Assembly (NCBI RefSeq): GCF_003269065.1
Contig: NZ_QLTA01000019.1
Span: forward strand, 19,341 to 83,340
DNA from: Paracidovorax anthurii
Lineage (GTDB): Bacteria > Pseudomonadota > Gammaproteobacteria > Burkholderiales > Burkholderiaceae_C
DNA length: 64,000 bases
Reading direction: 5' to 3'
Positions 49,997 through 59,359 of the stretch are shown here, piece after piece. The notes below the pieces were generated by a model. The model was not told where the DNA came from, did no database searches, and saw nothing but the letters and a program-made list of their open reading frames with translations. Both the position numbers and the translations under genes were made by a program. The stretch's first letter is position 1; each line of letters opens with the position of its first letter.

Positions 49997-50482
49997 TTAC
50001 GCCGCCTTCTTGAGGGCCTTGATGGACTTGACGGCCTTCAGGACCTCGTCCACGTGGCCCGGAACCTTCAGGCCGCGCCACTCCTGCACGAGGATGCCGT
50101 CGGGGCCGATGAGGAAGGTGCTGCGCTCGATGCCCTTGACCTTCTTGCCGTACATGATCTTGTTCTTGACCACGCCGAACATGTGGCACATCTTCTCTTC
50201 CGTGTCGGCGATGAGCTCGAAGGGCAGCTCCAGCTTTTCCTTGAAGTCGTCGTGGGACTTCATGTTGTCGCGCGACACGCCGAACACCGCTGCGCCGGCC
50301 TTGGCGAAATCCTGGTACTTGTCGCGGAACTGCATGGCCTCGGTGGTGCAGCCCGGTGTGTTGTCCTTGGGATAGAAGTACAGGATCAGAATCTGGCCGA
50401 GGTGCGATGTGTTGGAGACCTTGATCCCGCCGGTCGCGTTGGCTTCAAATTCAGGGAGGGGTTTGTTGACAACGATCGCCAT
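49997..50482 (-). CDS. bcp: Peroxiredoxin Bcp (thiol peroxidase)
   Basis: Thioredoxin-fold peroxidase of 161 residues reducing hydrogen peroxide and organic hydroperoxides. The peroxidatic C45 lies in YFYPKDNTPGCTTEA, with the conserved Thr and a later Arg in GIERSTFLIGPDG. The resolving cysteine that many Bcp proteins have five residues later is absent (Met50); C99 (EEKMCHMF) is the only other cysteine. It may therefore work as a 1-Cys enzyme or resolve through C99. Confidence 0.93.
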   Translation of the reverse strand: MAIVVNKPLPEFEANATGGIKVSNTSHLGQILILYFYPKDNTPGCTTEAMQFRDKYQDFAKAGAAVFGVSRDNMKSHDDFKEKLELPFELIADTEEKMCHMFGVVKNKIMYGKKVKGIERSTFLIGPDGILVQEWRGLKVPGHVDEVLKAVKSIKALKKAA

Positions 50483-50629
50483 GGCACTTCAATCTTTGGA
50501 TGTAGTCGTTGAAAAGCCGGAGGAGTTGTGTGTTATTGCTCTTGGAAGGCCCCCGACCGCAACCCGTGATTTTACCTTGAAACGGACTCTTTCGCGAATC
50601 GCAGTCTGTAACCAAGATACCAGCGCATT

Positions 50630-51007
50630 TCAGGCGGTGGACTCCAGCACCAGGGCCGCGACGACGTTGCGGCCCTCGCCGGCGAGGATGTTGTAGGTGC
50701 GGCAGGCGGCCTGCGTGTCCATGGTTTCCAGGCCCGTGCGCCGGGCCATGAGCGGCTGCAGCCAGGCGGGCGGCGGGAAGCGGTTGCGGCGGCCGCTGCC
50801 GAAGATGATCACCTCGGCATCGAGGTCGGCCAGTTGCGCGAAATGCCCGGCCGTCAGGTCTTCGAAGCGCGCGCAGTTCCAGGTCAGCCGCTGGCCGCGC
50901 GCGCCGATCACCACGCTCTCGGTGAGCCGCTCGCTGCCCACCGCGATCCAGTCCGGGCCATAGGCGCTGATGGTCTGGGCTTCGGAGCGGTCGGGCTGGA
51001 ATTTCAT
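50630..51007 (-). CDS. Mth938-like (DUF498) domain protein
   Basis: Small cytoplasmic protein of 125 residues: ISAYGPDWIAVGSERLTESVVI, then DAEVIIFGSGRRNRFPPPAWL, TGLETMDTQAACRTYNILAGEGRNVVAALV. This matches the Mth938/Xcc1710-like domain (DUF498), a conserved fold of unknown biochemical role. It lies between bcp and the divergent aminotransferase gene. Confidence 0.82.
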   Translation of the reverse strand: MKFQPDRSEAQTISAYGPDWIAVGSERLTESVVIGARGQRLTWNCARFEDLTAGHFAQLADLDAEVIIFGSGRRNRFPPPAWLQPLMARRTGLETMDTQAACRTYNILAGEGRNVVAALVLESTA

Positions 51008-51199
51008 GGGGCTGGGCGGGTGCGCCGCCCGCGGTGTCTGCCGCCGCGCGGGCAGCTCTGCGCAGGGCGCGGGCGAAGGGTGGAACTGTGGTCAAATTAT
51101 AGGTTTCGCCAGAGAGGCAATGCCCGCTGGCGGGGTATCCGGCCTTTTACGTTCCCTCTTCCCAAGTCCCTCGCGGCGCCGTTGCGCGCGGGCCTCCGC

Positions 51200-52432
51200 A
51201 TGATGAAAACGATTCACAAATCCGCGAAGTTGAATAACGTTCTCTATGACGTGCGGGGGCCGATCGTGGATGCGGCCAAGCAGATGGAGGACGAGGGCCA
51301 GAAAATCATCAAGCTCAATATCGGCAATCTCGCGCCGTTCGGTTTCGATGCCCCCGAGGAAATCCAGCAGGACATGATCCGCAATCTGCCGAATTCGGCG
51401 GGTTATTCCGACAGCAAGGGGATTTTCGCGGCGCGCAAGGCCGTGATGCATTACAGCCAGCAGCAGGGCGTCAAGGGCGTGACGCTCGACGACATCTACC
51501 TGGGCAACGGCGCGAGCGACCTCATCACCATGGCCACCAACGCGCTGCTCGACGACGGCGACGAGCTGCTGGTGCCCGCGCCCGATTACCCGCTCTGGAC
51601 CGCCGCGGCGAGCCTCTCGGGTGGCCGCCCCGTGCACTACCTGTGCGACGAGGCCAACGGCTGGATGCCCAACCTGGACGACATCCGCGCCAGGATCACG
51701 CCGCGCACCAAGGGCCTCGTGGTCATCAACCCCAACAACCCCACGGGCGCGCTCTATTCCGACGAGCTGCTGCAGGCGCTGGTGGACATCGCGCGCGAGC
51801 ACGGCCTGGTGCTGCTCGCCGACGAGGTGTACGACAAGGTGCTCTACGACGGCGTGCGCCACACGCCGCTGGCGAGCCTCTCGACCGACGTGCTCACGCT
51901 CACGTTCAATTCGCTCTCCAAGGCCTATCGCTCCTGCGGCTACCGCGCGGGCTGGATGGTGATCTCGGGCAACCGGTCGGTGGCCCGCGACTACATCGAG
52001 GGCATCAACATGCTCGCCAACATCAAGCTGGGCTCGAACGTGCCCGGCCAGTGGGCGATCCAGACGGCGCTGGGCGGCTACCAGAGCATCAACGACCTGG
52101 TCAAGGAAGGCGGGCGCCTGCGGCGCCAGCGCGACCTGGCCTACGAGCTCATCTCGGCGATCCCGGGTGTGAGCTGCGTGAAGCCGAAGGCGGCGCTCTA
52201 CATGTTCCCCCGCCTCGATCCCGCGATGTACCCCATCGCGGACGACCGCCAGTTCTTCATGGAGGTGCTGCGCGCCACGCGCGTGATGCTCGTGCAGGGC
52301 TCGGGGTTCAATTACCCCGACCAGCAGCATTTCCGCATCGTCTTCCTGCCGCACGAGGACGACCTGCGCGAGGCCATCGGCCGGCTGGCCGACTTCCTCG
52401 CGCAATACCGCCAGAAGCACGGTACGGCGTGA
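51200..52432 (+). CDS. alaA: PLP-dependent aminotransferase, AlaA-like
   Basis: Fold-type I aminotransferase of 410 residues, probably glutamate-pyruvate transaminase. The PLP lysine is K241 in FNSLSKAYRSCGYRAGW; NPNNPTGALYS (179-188) and the Asp in LLADEVYDKVLY match the family. The N-terminus KTIHKSAKLNNVLYDVRGPI is typical of the AlaA/YfbQ group found before hom in many proteobacteria. Two adjacent ATGs (51200, 51203) are possible starts; no strong ribosome site is visible. The long frame to the left is not conserved. Confidence 0.88.
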   Translation: MMKTIHKSAKLNNVLYDVRGPIVDAAKQMEDEGQKIIKLNIGNLAPFGFDAPEEIQQDMIRNLPNSAGYSDSKGIFAARKAVMHYSQQQGVKGVTLDDIYLGNGASDLITMATNALLDDGDELLVPAPDYPLWTAAASLSGGRPVHYLCDEANGWMPNLDDIRARITPRTKGLVVINPNNPTGALYSDELLQALVDIAREHGLVLLADEVYDKVLYDGVRHTPLASLSTDVLTLTFNSLSKAYRSCGYRAGWMVISGNRSVARDYIEGINMLANIKLGSNVPGQWAIQTALGGYQSINDLVKEGGRLRRQRDLAYELISAIPGVSCVKPKAALYMFPRLDPAMYPIADDRQFFMEVLRATRVMLVQGSGFNYPDQQHFRIVFLPHEDDLREAIGRLADFLAQYRQKHGTA

Positions 52433-52523
52433 CGCCGGGCCGGCTGCTGACCCCTGTTTCCATCGCCGCGGATGCCGCCCCGGGTGCGCGATGCGGCGCA
52501 ATTTGACTGGTAATTCTCTGATC

Positions 52524-53867
52524 ATGAAACCGATCCAAGTGGGCCTGCTGGGCATTGGCACCGTCGGCAGCGGCGTGTTCAACGTGCTGAACCGCAACCA
52601 GGAAGAAATCCGCCGCCGCGCGGGCCGCGGCATCGAAATCGCCTGCGTCGCCGACCTGGACGTCGGGCGCGCCCGCTCGGTGGTGGGCGATGCCGCGCAG
52701 GTCGTGGCCGATGCGCGCGCCGTGATCGCCAACCCCGACATCGACATCGTGGTGGAGCTGATCGGCGGCTACGGCATCGCCAAGGCGCTGGTGCTCGAAG
52801 CCATCGCCGCCGGCAAGCACGTGGTCACCGCCAACAAGGCGCTGCTGGCCGTGCACGGCACGGAGATCTTCGCGGCCGCCTCGGCCAAGGGCGTGATGGT
52901 GGCCTTCGAGGCCGCGGTGGCCGGCGGCATCCCGATCATCAAGGCGCTGCGCGAGGGCCTCACGGCCAACCGCATCCAGTGGATCGCCGGCATCATCAAC
53001 GGCACCACCAACTTCATCCTCTCGGAGATGCGCGACAAGGGGCTGGACTTCGACGTGGTGCTCAAGGAGGCGCAGCGCCTGGGCTACGCCGAGGCCGACC
53101 CGACCTTCGACATCGAGGGCGTGGATGCCGCGCACAAGGCCACGATCATGAGCGCCATCGCCTTCGGCATCCCGGTGCAGTTCGACAAGGCCTACGTGGA
53201 AGGCATCACCAAGCTCGGGGCGGCCGACATCCGCTATGCCGAGCAGCTCGGCTACCGCATCAAGCTGCTGGGCATCGCCCGCCGCCGCACGGGCGGGGCC
53301 GACGGCGTGGAACTGCGCGTGCACCCGACCCTGGTGCCGGCCAAGCGCCTGATCGCCAACGTGGAAGGCGCGATGAACGCCGTGGTGGTGCAGGCCGATG
53401 CCGTGGGCACCACGCTCTACTACGGCAAGGGCGCGGGCAGCGAGCCCACGGCCAGCGCCGTGATCGCCGACCTGGTGGACATCGCGCGCCTGGCGGCCGC
53501 CGACCCCGAGCACCGCGTGCCCCACCTGGCCTTCCAGCCCCACACGCTCGACGAGGCGCGCGACGCGCTGCCCGTGCTGCCGATGACCGAGGTGGTCACG
53601 AGCTACTACCTGCGCCTGCGCGTGGCCGACGAGGCCGGCGTGCTCGCCAAGGTGACCGGCCTGCTGGCCGGCGCGGACATCAGCATCGATGCCGTGCTGC
53701 AGCGCGAGGCCGACGAGGTGGGCGGCGAGGGCTCGACCCACACCGACCTCATCATCCTCACGCACGAGACGCGCGAGGGCACCATGAACGACGCGATCGC
53801 GCAGATGCAGGCCCTGCCCACGGTGCTGGGGCCGATCGTGCGCATCCGCAAGGAGGAGTTGAACTGA
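52524..53867 (+). CDS. hom: Homoserine dehydrogenase
   Basis: Reduces aspartate semialdehyde to homoserine, precursor of threonine and methionine; 447 residues. N-terminal NAD(P) site VGLLGIGTVGSGVFNVL; TANKALLAVHG; catalytic domain with AAVAGGIPIIKALREGL, NGTTNFILSEM and YAEADPTFDIEGVDAAHKATI; a C-terminal ACT domain (about 360-445: YYLRLRVADEAGVLAKVTGLL) for feedback by threonine. The stop shares a base with thrC (TGATG). ATG 52524 gives the normal N-terminus; an in-frame ATG 11 codons upstream is possible. Confidence 0.97.
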   Translation: MKPIQVGLLGIGTVGSGVFNVLNRNQEEIRRRAGRGIEIACVADLDVGRARSVVGDAAQVVADARAVIANPDIDIVVELIGGYGIAKALVLEAIAAGKHVVTANKALLAVHGTEIFAAASAKGVMVAFEAAVAGGIPIIKALREGLTANRIQWIAGIINGTTNFILSEMRDKGLDFDVVLKEAQRLGYAEADPTFDIEGVDAAHKATIMSAIAFGIPVQFDKAYVEGITKLGAADIRYAEQLGYRIKLLGIARRRTGGADGVELRVHPTLVPAKRLIANVEGAMNAVVVQADAVGTTLYYGKGAGSEPTASAVIADLVDIARLAAADPEHRVPHLAFQPHTLDEARDALPVLPMTEVVTSYYLRLRVADEAGVLAKVTGLLAGADISIDAVLQREADEVGGEGSTHTDLIILTHETREGTMNDAIAQMQALPTVLGPIVRIRKEELN

Positions 53868-55303
53868 TGCGCTACCTCTCCACCCGCGGCCACGCAGACC
53901 GCAAGCGCTTCTGCGAGATCCTGCTGGAAGGCCTCGCGCCCGACGGCGGCCTTTACCTGCCCGAGCACTATCCGCGCATCGACGACGCCGCGCTCACGCG
54001 CTTGCGCGCGGCCTACCACGAGCAGGGCTACGCCGAGCTGGCGTTCCAGATCCTCTCGCTCTACATCGACGACATTCCCCCCGCCGACCTCAAGCGCCTG
54101 TGCGAGAAGACGTACACGGCCGAGGTGTTCGGCACGGGCGAGATCGTGCCGCTGCGCCACCTGGAGAACAGCCTGTGGCTGGAAGCGCTTTCCAACGGCC
54201 CCACGCTCGCCTTCAAGGACATGGCGATGCAGCTGCTCGGCAACCTGTTCGAGTACGAACTGGGCCGCCGCGGCGAGACGCTCAACATCCTTGGCGCGAC
54301 CAGCGGCGACACCGGCAGCGCGGCCGAGTACGCGATGCGCGGCAAGCGCGGCATCCGCGTGTTCATGACCAGCCCGCACGGGCGCATGAGCCCGTTCCAG
54401 CAGGCGCAGATGTTCAGCCTGCAGGACGAGAACATCTTCAACATCGCCATCGAGGGCGTGTTCGACGATTGCCAGGACATCGTCAAGGCCGTGAGCAACG
54501 ACCTGGCCTTCAAGCGACGCTTCAAGATCGGCACGGTGAACTCGATCAACTGGGCGCGGCTGCTGGCGCAGGTGGTCTATTACTTCGCGGGCTACGTGCA
54601 GGCGACGGAGCACAACGACCAGAAGGTGAGCTTCACGGTGCCCTCGGGCAATTTCGGCAACGTCTGCGCGGGCCACGTGGCGCGCATGATGGGTCTGCCG
54701 ATCGACAAGCTCGTGGTGGCCACCAATGAGAACGACGTGCTCGACGAGTTCTTCCGCACCGGGGTCTACCGCGTGCGCGGCAGCGCCGACACGCACGAGA
54801 CCTCCAGCCCGTCGATGGACATCAGCAAGGCCAGCAATTTCGAGCGCTTCGTGTTCGACCTGCTGGGCCGCGATGCGCAGGCGACCCGCGCGCTCTTCGG
54901 GGATGCCCTCGCGCGCGAGGGCCGCTTCGACCTGAGCGGCGACCCGCGCTTCGCCGAGGCGGCCGCTCGCTACGGCTTCGAGAGCGGCAAGAGCACGCAC
55001 GCCGACCGCATCGCCACCATCCGCGACACCTGGCAGCGCTTCGGCATCACCATCGACACCCACACGGCCGATGGCGTGAAGGTGGCGCGCGAGCACACCG
55101 AGCCCGGCGTGCCCATGCTGGTGCTGGAGACGGCGCTGCCGATCAAGTTCGCGGAGACGATCGAGGAGGCCCTGGGCCACGCGCCCGAGCGCCCCGCGAA
55201 GTTCGAGGGCATCGAGAACCTGCCCAAGCGCGTGCAGGTGATGCCCGCCGACGCGCAGCGGGTGAAGGCCTACATCGAGCAGCATTGCGAAGCCCCGGCT
55301 TGA
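53867..55303 (+). CDS. thrC: Threonine synthase
   Basis: PLP enzyme converting phosphohomoserine to threonine; 478 residues. MRYLSTRGHADRKRF at the start, the PLP lysine K117 in GPTLAFKDMAMQ, ILGATSGDTGSAAEYAMRG and VPSGNFGNVCAGHVA are diagnostic of the longer proteobacterial class. Coupled to hom by a one-base overlap, with AAGGAGG near the end of hom as ribosome site. Confidence 0.97.
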   Translation: MRYLSTRGHADRKRFCEILLEGLAPDGGLYLPEHYPRIDDAALTRLRAAYHEQGYAELAFQILSLYIDDIPPADLKRLCEKTYTAEVFGTGEIVPLRHLENSLWLEALSNGPTLAFKDMAMQLLGNLFEYELGRRGETLNILGATSGDTGSAAEYAMRGKRGIRVFMTSPHGRMSPFQQAQMFSLQDENIFNIAIEGVFDDCQDIVKAVSNDLAFKRRFKIGTVNSINWARLLAQVVYYFAGYVQATEHNDQKVSFTVPSGNFGNVCAGHVARMMGLPIDKLVVATNENDVLDEFFRTGVYRVRGSADTHETSSPSMDISKASNFERFVFDLLGRDAQATRALFGDALAREGRFDLSGDPRFAEAAARYGFESGKSTHADRIATIRDTWQRFGITIDTHTADGVKVAREHTEPGVPMLVLETALPIKFAETIEEALGHAPERPAKFEGIENLPKRVQVMPADAQRVKAYIEQHCEAPA

Positions 55304-55330
55304 GGGTTTGAACGCGTTCTGAGAGCCTGG

Positions 55331-55396
55331 GAGCCTCCATGTCGCCGTGTTTGCTGCATGGAATGCTCCTGAAAATATAGCAAACGCACGGAGGCT
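55331..55396 (+). repeat. CATGTCGCCGT-family intergenic repeat, copy 6
   Basis: Between thrC and mobB. Core CATGTCGCCGT at 55338-55348, followed by TTTGCT... and ATATAGCAAA, with outer inverted arms GAGCCTCC and GGAGGCT. The mobB ATG follows directly after the element. Confidence 0.65.
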
Positions 55397-55399
55397 GCC

Positions 55400-55975
55400 A
55401 TGAAGGTCGTCGGCTTCGCCGGTTTTTCCAACAGCGGCAAGACCACGCTCGTGGAGCGGCTCATTCCCCTGCTGCGCGCGCACGGGCAGCGCGTGTCGGT
55501 GGTGAAGCACGCACACCACAAGTTCGACATCGACCAGCCCGGCAAAGACACCTGGCGCCACCGCGTGGCGGGGGCCTTCGAGGTGGTGGCGTCCTCCGGC
55601 CAGCGCATGGCGCTGATGCGCGAATACGAAGTGCCCGCCGAGCCCGTGGTGCACGACCTGATCGCGCGGCTCGACCCGGCCGTGGACTGGGTGCTGGTGG
55701 AGGGCTTCAAGGAAAGCGACCTGCCCAAGGTCGAGGTCTGGCGTTCGCCCTCGGCCGACTATCCGGCGCATCCCGTGCGCTACGGCGCCGATCCGTGGAT
55801 CGTGGCCGTGGCCGCCGATGCGCCCGCCGCGCGCCTGCCCGCGCCGCCCGGCGCGCTGCCCGTGTTCGACGTGCGCGAGCCTGCCGCGCTGGCCGACTGG
55901 CTGCGGGCCGAGGGGCACCGCTGGGAGTACCGCGCGGGCGGCGCCGCGCCGGCGGCCCGGGAGGCCCGGCCATGA
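55400..55975 (+). CDS. mobB: Molybdopterin-guanine dinucleotide biosynthesis protein MobB
   Basis: GTP-binding adaptor of 191 residues assisting MobA in molybdenum cofactor maturation. The P-loop is GFAGFSNSGKTTLVERLI (5-22); KHAHHKFDIDQPGKDTWRHRVAGA and DWVLVEGFKESDLPKVEVWR are family motifs. The stop overlaps moeA (ATGA). A tail of Ala/Arg residues follows the core. Confidence 0.94.
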   Translation: MKVVGFAGFSNSGKTTLVERLIPLLRAHGQRVSVVKHAHHKFDIDQPGKDTWRHRVAGAFEVVASSGQRMALMREYEVPAEPVVHDLIARLDPAVDWVLVEGFKESDLPKVEVWRSPSADYPAHPVRYGADPWIVAVAADAPAARLPAPPGALPVFDVREPAALADWLRAEGHRWEYRAGGAAPAAREARP

Positions 55976-57216
55976 CCGCCCCCGCACCCCGCCCGCCGCT
56001 CAAGCCCCTGGACGATGCGCTGGCGGACCTGCTCGCGCAGGCCGCCCCGCTGTCGGGCGAGGACGTCGTGGACACCTTCGATGCCGATGGCCGCGTGCTG
56101 GTGGCCGATGCCGTCTCGCCGCTGCGGGTGCCGCCGCACGACAACAGCGCCATGGATGGCTACGCGCTGCGCTGCGCCGATCTGCCGCTGGAGGCATCGG
56201 CCGGGCTGCCAGTGTCGCAGCGCATCGCGGCGGGGGCCGCGCCTGAACCCCTCGCGCCCGGCACGGCCGCGCGCATCTTCACGGGCGCGCCGCTGCCTCC
56301 GGGCGCGGACGCGGTGGTCATGCAGGAGGAGTGCGAGGCCCTGGAGGGCGGTGCGCGCGTGCGCATCCAGGCCGTGCCCCGGCCGGGCCAGTGGGTGCGC
56401 TGCGCGGGCGAGGACATCGAGGCGGGCGCCACGGTGCTCGCGGCCGGCACGCGGCTCGGGCCGGCGGCGCTGGGGCTGGCGGCCAGCATCGGGCTCGCGC
56501 GGCTGCGCGTGGCCCCGCGCCCGCGCGTGGCGCTGTTCTCCACCGGCGACGAACTCGTGATGCCCGGCGAGGTGCCCTCCGAGCGCATGCCGCCCGGCGC
56601 CATCTACAACAGCAACCGCTTCTTCCTGCGCGCGATGCTGCAGCGCCTGGGCTGCGAGGTGACCGACCTGGGCATCGTGCCCGACCGGCGCGATGCCACC
56701 GAACGCGCGCTGCGCGAGGCCGCGCAGGGCCACGATCTGGTGCTCACGAGCGGTGGCGTCTCGGTGGGCGAGGAAGACCACGTCAAGCCCGCCGTGGCGG
56801 CGCTCGGCCGGCTCGACCTGTGGCAGGTGGCGCTCAAGCCGGGCAAGCCCTTCGCCTACGGGCGCATCGGCGAGCGCGCGCATTTCATGGGGCTGCCGGG
56901 CAATCCGGTGTCGAGCTTCGTCACCTTCGCGGTGCTGGTGCGGCCCTTCCTGCTGCGGCTGCAGGGCGCGCGCGACGTGGCGCCCCGGGCGGTGGATGCG
57001 CGCGCCCATTTCGCGTGGCCCCGGGCGGACAAGCGCCGTGAATTCCTGCGCGTGCGCCGCAATGCCGAGGGCGGGCTCGAATTGTTCCCGCACCAGGGCT
57101 CGGGCGTGCTCACGTCCGCTGCCTGGGGCGACGGCGTGGTGGACAACCCGCCGGGCCGCACGATCGCCCACGGCGACACGGTGCGCTTCATTCCCTTCGC
57201 CGATCTGCTCGCATGA
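55972..57216 (+). CDS. moeA: Molybdopterin molybdenumtransferase MoeA
   Basis: Inserts molybdate into adenylylated molybdopterin; 414 residues. Domain signatures: VPPHDNSAMDGYALR (about 52-66), IFTGAPLPPGADAVVMQEE, VALFSTGDELVMPG, NSNRFFLRAMLQRLGCEV, VLTSGGVSVGEEDHVK and FMGLPGNPVSSFVTF. Coupled to mobB and moaD by four-base overlaps on both sides. Confidence 0.96.
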   Translation: MTAPAPRPPLKPLDDALADLLAQAAPLSGEDVVDTFDADGRVLVADAVSPLRVPPHDNSAMDGYALRCADLPLEASAGLPVSQRIAAGAAPEPLAPGTAARIFTGAPLPPGADAVVMQEECEALEGGARVRIQAVPRPGQWVRCAGEDIEAGATVLAAGTRLGPAALGLAASIGLARLRVAPRPRVALFSTGDELVMPGEVPSERMPPGAIYNSNRFFLRAMLQRLGCEVTDLGIVPDRRDATERALREAAQGHDLVLTSGGVSVGEEDHVKPAVAALGRLDLWQVALKPGKPFAYGRIGERAHFMGLPGNPVSSFVTFAVLVRPFLLRLQGARDVAPRAVDARAHFAWPRADKRREFLRVRRNAEGGLELFPHQGSGVLTSAAWGDGVVDNPPGRTIAHGDTVRFIPFADLLA

Positions 57217-57518
57217 CCTTCGACGCGCCAGCTTCTTCCGTCACCGCTCCGGGCTCCCCCGGGGCCATCACGGTCACCGTGCGGTATTTCGCGTCCATCC
57301 GCGAGGCGGTGGGGCGGGGCGCCGAGGCGCTGGCCACGCGCGCGGCCACGCCGGGCGCGCTGCGCGACGAGCTGATCGCGCGCGGCGGCCCCTGGGCCGA
57401 GGCCCTGGCGCGCGGCCGCGCGGTGCGCGTGGCGCTCGATCAGGTGCTGTGCGGCGAGGATGCCGCGCTGGCCGAGGGGGCCGAGGTGGCGTTTTTCCCG
57501 CCGGTGACGGGCGGCTGA
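57213..57518 (+). CDS. moaD: Molybdopterin synthase small subunit MoaD
   Basis: Ubiquitin-like sulfur carrier of 101 residues. ITVTVRYFASIREAVG begins the fold after a 17-residue extension, and the protein ends PPVTGG with the Gly-Gly terminus needed for thiocarboxylation. Its ATG overlaps the moeA stop. Its partner subunit gene moaE lies 2.3 kb downstream beyond four other genes. Confidence 0.94.
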   Translation: MTFDAPASSVTAPGSPGAITVTVRYFASIREAVGRGAEALATRAATPGALRDELIARGGPWAEALARGRAVRVALDQVLCGEDAALAEGAEVAFFPPVTGG

Positions 57519-57543
57519 ACTCGCCACGGCAGCGCCCGTCCCT

Positions 57544-58518
57544 TCATTCCCGGGGCGTGTCGAGGTCCGCGAGCGCTTCCGCCTGCGCCTTCGCCGCGTC
57601 CCGCAGGCGCTGGGCCAGCGCCACCGAGGCCGGCGCCATCGGCGCGCGCAGCGTGTTCTCCATCCAGCCCCGGGCCGACAGCAGGGCCTTGAGCGGCGCG
57701 GGGTTGGGCTCGGTGAAGAAGGCCTCGACCAGCGGCGCGAGCGCGCGCCACAGCGCCCGGGCGCGCGCGAGGTGGCCCGCCTCCAGCGCGCGCAGGCATT
57801 CCACGAGGCGCGCCGGCTGCCAGTGCGCGCTGGCCGCGATGGCGCCCGCGCCGCCCAGGGCCATGGTGGCGAAGATCTGCGCATCTTCCCCCGCCAGCAC
57901 CTGCAGCGCGCCGTCGGCGATCAGCGCCTGGGTCTTGGCCGTGCTGCCGCCGCAGTCCTTCACGGCGCGGATGTTGGCGTGCGCGGCCAGCGTGCGCAGC
58001 GTGCCCAGCTCCAGCGTGGCGCCGGTGCGGTAGGGGATGTCGTAGACGATGAGCGGCACGGCGCTGGCGTCGGCGATGGCGTGGAACCACTGCAGCAGGC
58101 CCGCCTGCGCGGGGCGGATGTAGTGCGGCGCCGGCACCAGCAGGCCGGCCAGGGGCAGGGCGTTCCACTGGCGCACGCGCTCCAGCGCGTGGCCCAGGTG
58201 GTAGCCCGACAGGCCCATCACCACCGGCAGGCCGTCCGCGGCGTCCAGCACGGTGGCCAGCACCGCATCCTGCTCGCCGGGCTCCAGCGCGGCCGCCTCG
58301 CCCGTGGAGCCGCAGGCCACGAAGCCCGCGATGCCCTGGTCCCGCAGGCGCCGCACCAGGGCCGCCAGCGTCGCATGGTCCACCGCGCCGCCCGAGGCCG
58401 CGAAGGGCGTGACGAGCGGCACCCAGAGCCCCGAGAAGTCGCCGCGGGCGCGCCGCGGGGCGGGCGCGGGCAAGGGCGCGGCGGCCACGGAGAGGGAGAC
58501 GGGGGAGGTAAGGGGCAT
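57544..58518 (-). CDS. DapA/NAL-family aldolase (dihydrodipicolinate synthase-like)
   Basis: TIM-barrel pyruvate-dependent aldolase family protein of about 324 residues. The Schiff-base lysine is K187 (AVKDCGGS), the catalytic Tyr is Y159 (VYDIPYRTG) and the pyruvate loop is CGSTGEAAAL. A 30-residue Pro/Ala-rich N-terminus precedes FSGLWVPLVTPFA. It may make 4-hydroxy-tetrahydrodipicolinate, but it stands apart from lysine genes and its motif (PYRTG for PGRTG) differs a little, so another 2-oxoacid aldol reaction is possible. ATG 58518 has AGGA eight bases upstream; ATG 58527 is an alternative. Confidence 0.82.
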   Translation of the reverse strand: MPLTSPVSLSVAAAPLPAPAPRRARGDFSGLWVPLVTPFAASGGAVDHATLAALVRRLRDQGIAGFVACGSTGEAAALEPGEQDAVLATVLDAADGLPVVMGLSGYHLGHALERVRQWNALPLAGLLVPAPHYIRPAQAGLLQWFHAIADASAVPLIVYDIPYRTGATLELGTLRTLAAHANIRAVKDCGGSTAKTQALIADGALQVLAGEDAQIFATMALGGAGAIAASAHWQPARLVECLRALEAGHLARARALWRALAPLVEAFFTEPNPAPLKALLSARGWMENTLRAPMAPASVALAQRLRDAAKAQAEALADLDTPRE

Positions 58519-58744
58519 GGAAAGCATCCTTGTTCAAGAAACCGGAATGCCGGGACCGGCCCCGTTGCCCTCCGGCATGCGCAGGGAGGTCCGGTGGGTC
58601 GGGGATGCCTGGGGGAGGGAGGGGGCCGCCGCGCACCAGGACGGGCATGGCCCAGTGTAGTGGCGGTGCCGTAAAAACAGTGTCAATGCCGCGCCGCATT
58701 CCACGCGGGCCCGGGGCCCGCGCTGTCAGAACGTGTTCACGTGC

Positions 58745-59077
58745 TCAGGCGGCGGGTGGCGCCCCGGCGGCCGGCAGCTCCGGGCAGCGCCAGTCCAGCA
58801 GTTCGGCCAGCCGCAGGGTGATCCAGCGGGCCTCCGCCATGGTCACGCCGGCGCCGGGCGAGGCCAGGCCGGCGTGGATGCGCAGCAGCACTTCGGATTC
58901 CGACGGCGCCTGCACGTGGTAGAGCACCCGGGCCTGCTCCACGAGGTGGTTCGCGAGGTCTTCGCAGAACTCGTGGCGCTCCCGCACCTCGGCGGCCGGC
59001 GCGGTGAGGCGCTGGCGCGCGTCGCTGTAGAGCGCGATGAAGGAGGGCGGGACGTGGATCTGGTTGTCGTCGTGCAT
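58745..59077 (-). CDS. Conserved hypothetical protein
   Basis: Helical protein of 110 residues, MHDDNQIHVPPSFIALYSDARQRL..., with no signal peptide or membrane segment and a Pro/Ala tail. The central EVRERHEFCEDLANHLVEQARVLYH looks like a long amphipathic helix. Function not recognised. It follows the 84-residue gene by 27 bases on the same strand and the two are probably cotranscribed. Confidence 0.6.
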   Translation of the reverse strand: MHDDNQIHVPPSFIALYSDARQRLTAPAAEVRERHEFCEDLANHLVEQARVLYHVQAPSESEVLLRIHAGLASPGAGVTMAEARWITLRLAELLDWRCPELPAAGAPPAA

Positions 59078-59104
59078 GGCGGCGGCTCGGGGGGCGGGGC
59101 GGTG

Positions 59105-59359
59105 TCAGTCGGGCGTGAAGAGCCGCTCGAAGCGCCGGGCATCCTCCTCGCGCTCGAAGGTGGCGAGCTGCCCCATCTTGTTGTCCGCGTGCCGGCAGGC
59201 GGCGAACAGGCTGGCCGGGCCGGCGAGGCCGTAGTCCGGCAGGTGGATGAGGGCATACGGATGGGGCACGAAGACCTGGTGCGCGAAGACGTCCCGGCGC
59301 GTGTTGCGCGGCGACGGGAAGAGCAGGTAGAGGTCGGTGGTGATGGTCTGCGTGGCCAT
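59105..59359 (-). CDS. Small hypothetical protein
   Basis: Protein of 84 residues, MATQTITTDLYLLFPSPRNT..., soluble, with RRDVFAHQVFVPHPYALIHLPDYGLAGPASLFAACR and a charged end KMGQLATFEREEDARRFERLF. No known motif. The frame is open further upstream but the ATG at 59359 gives a compact protein upstream of the 110-residue gene. It is divergent from the 78-residue gene starting at 59498. Confidence 0.55.
   Translation of the reverse strand: MATQTITTDLYLLFPSPRNTRRDVFAHQVFVPHPYALIHLPDYGLAGPASLFAACRHADNKMGQLATFEREEDARRFERLFTPD

Noticed and set aside
58681..58686. Perfect TTGACA (minus strand) before the DapA-like gene
   Set aside because: The nearest -10-like hexamer, TACACT, is 21 bases away, too far for a normal promoter.
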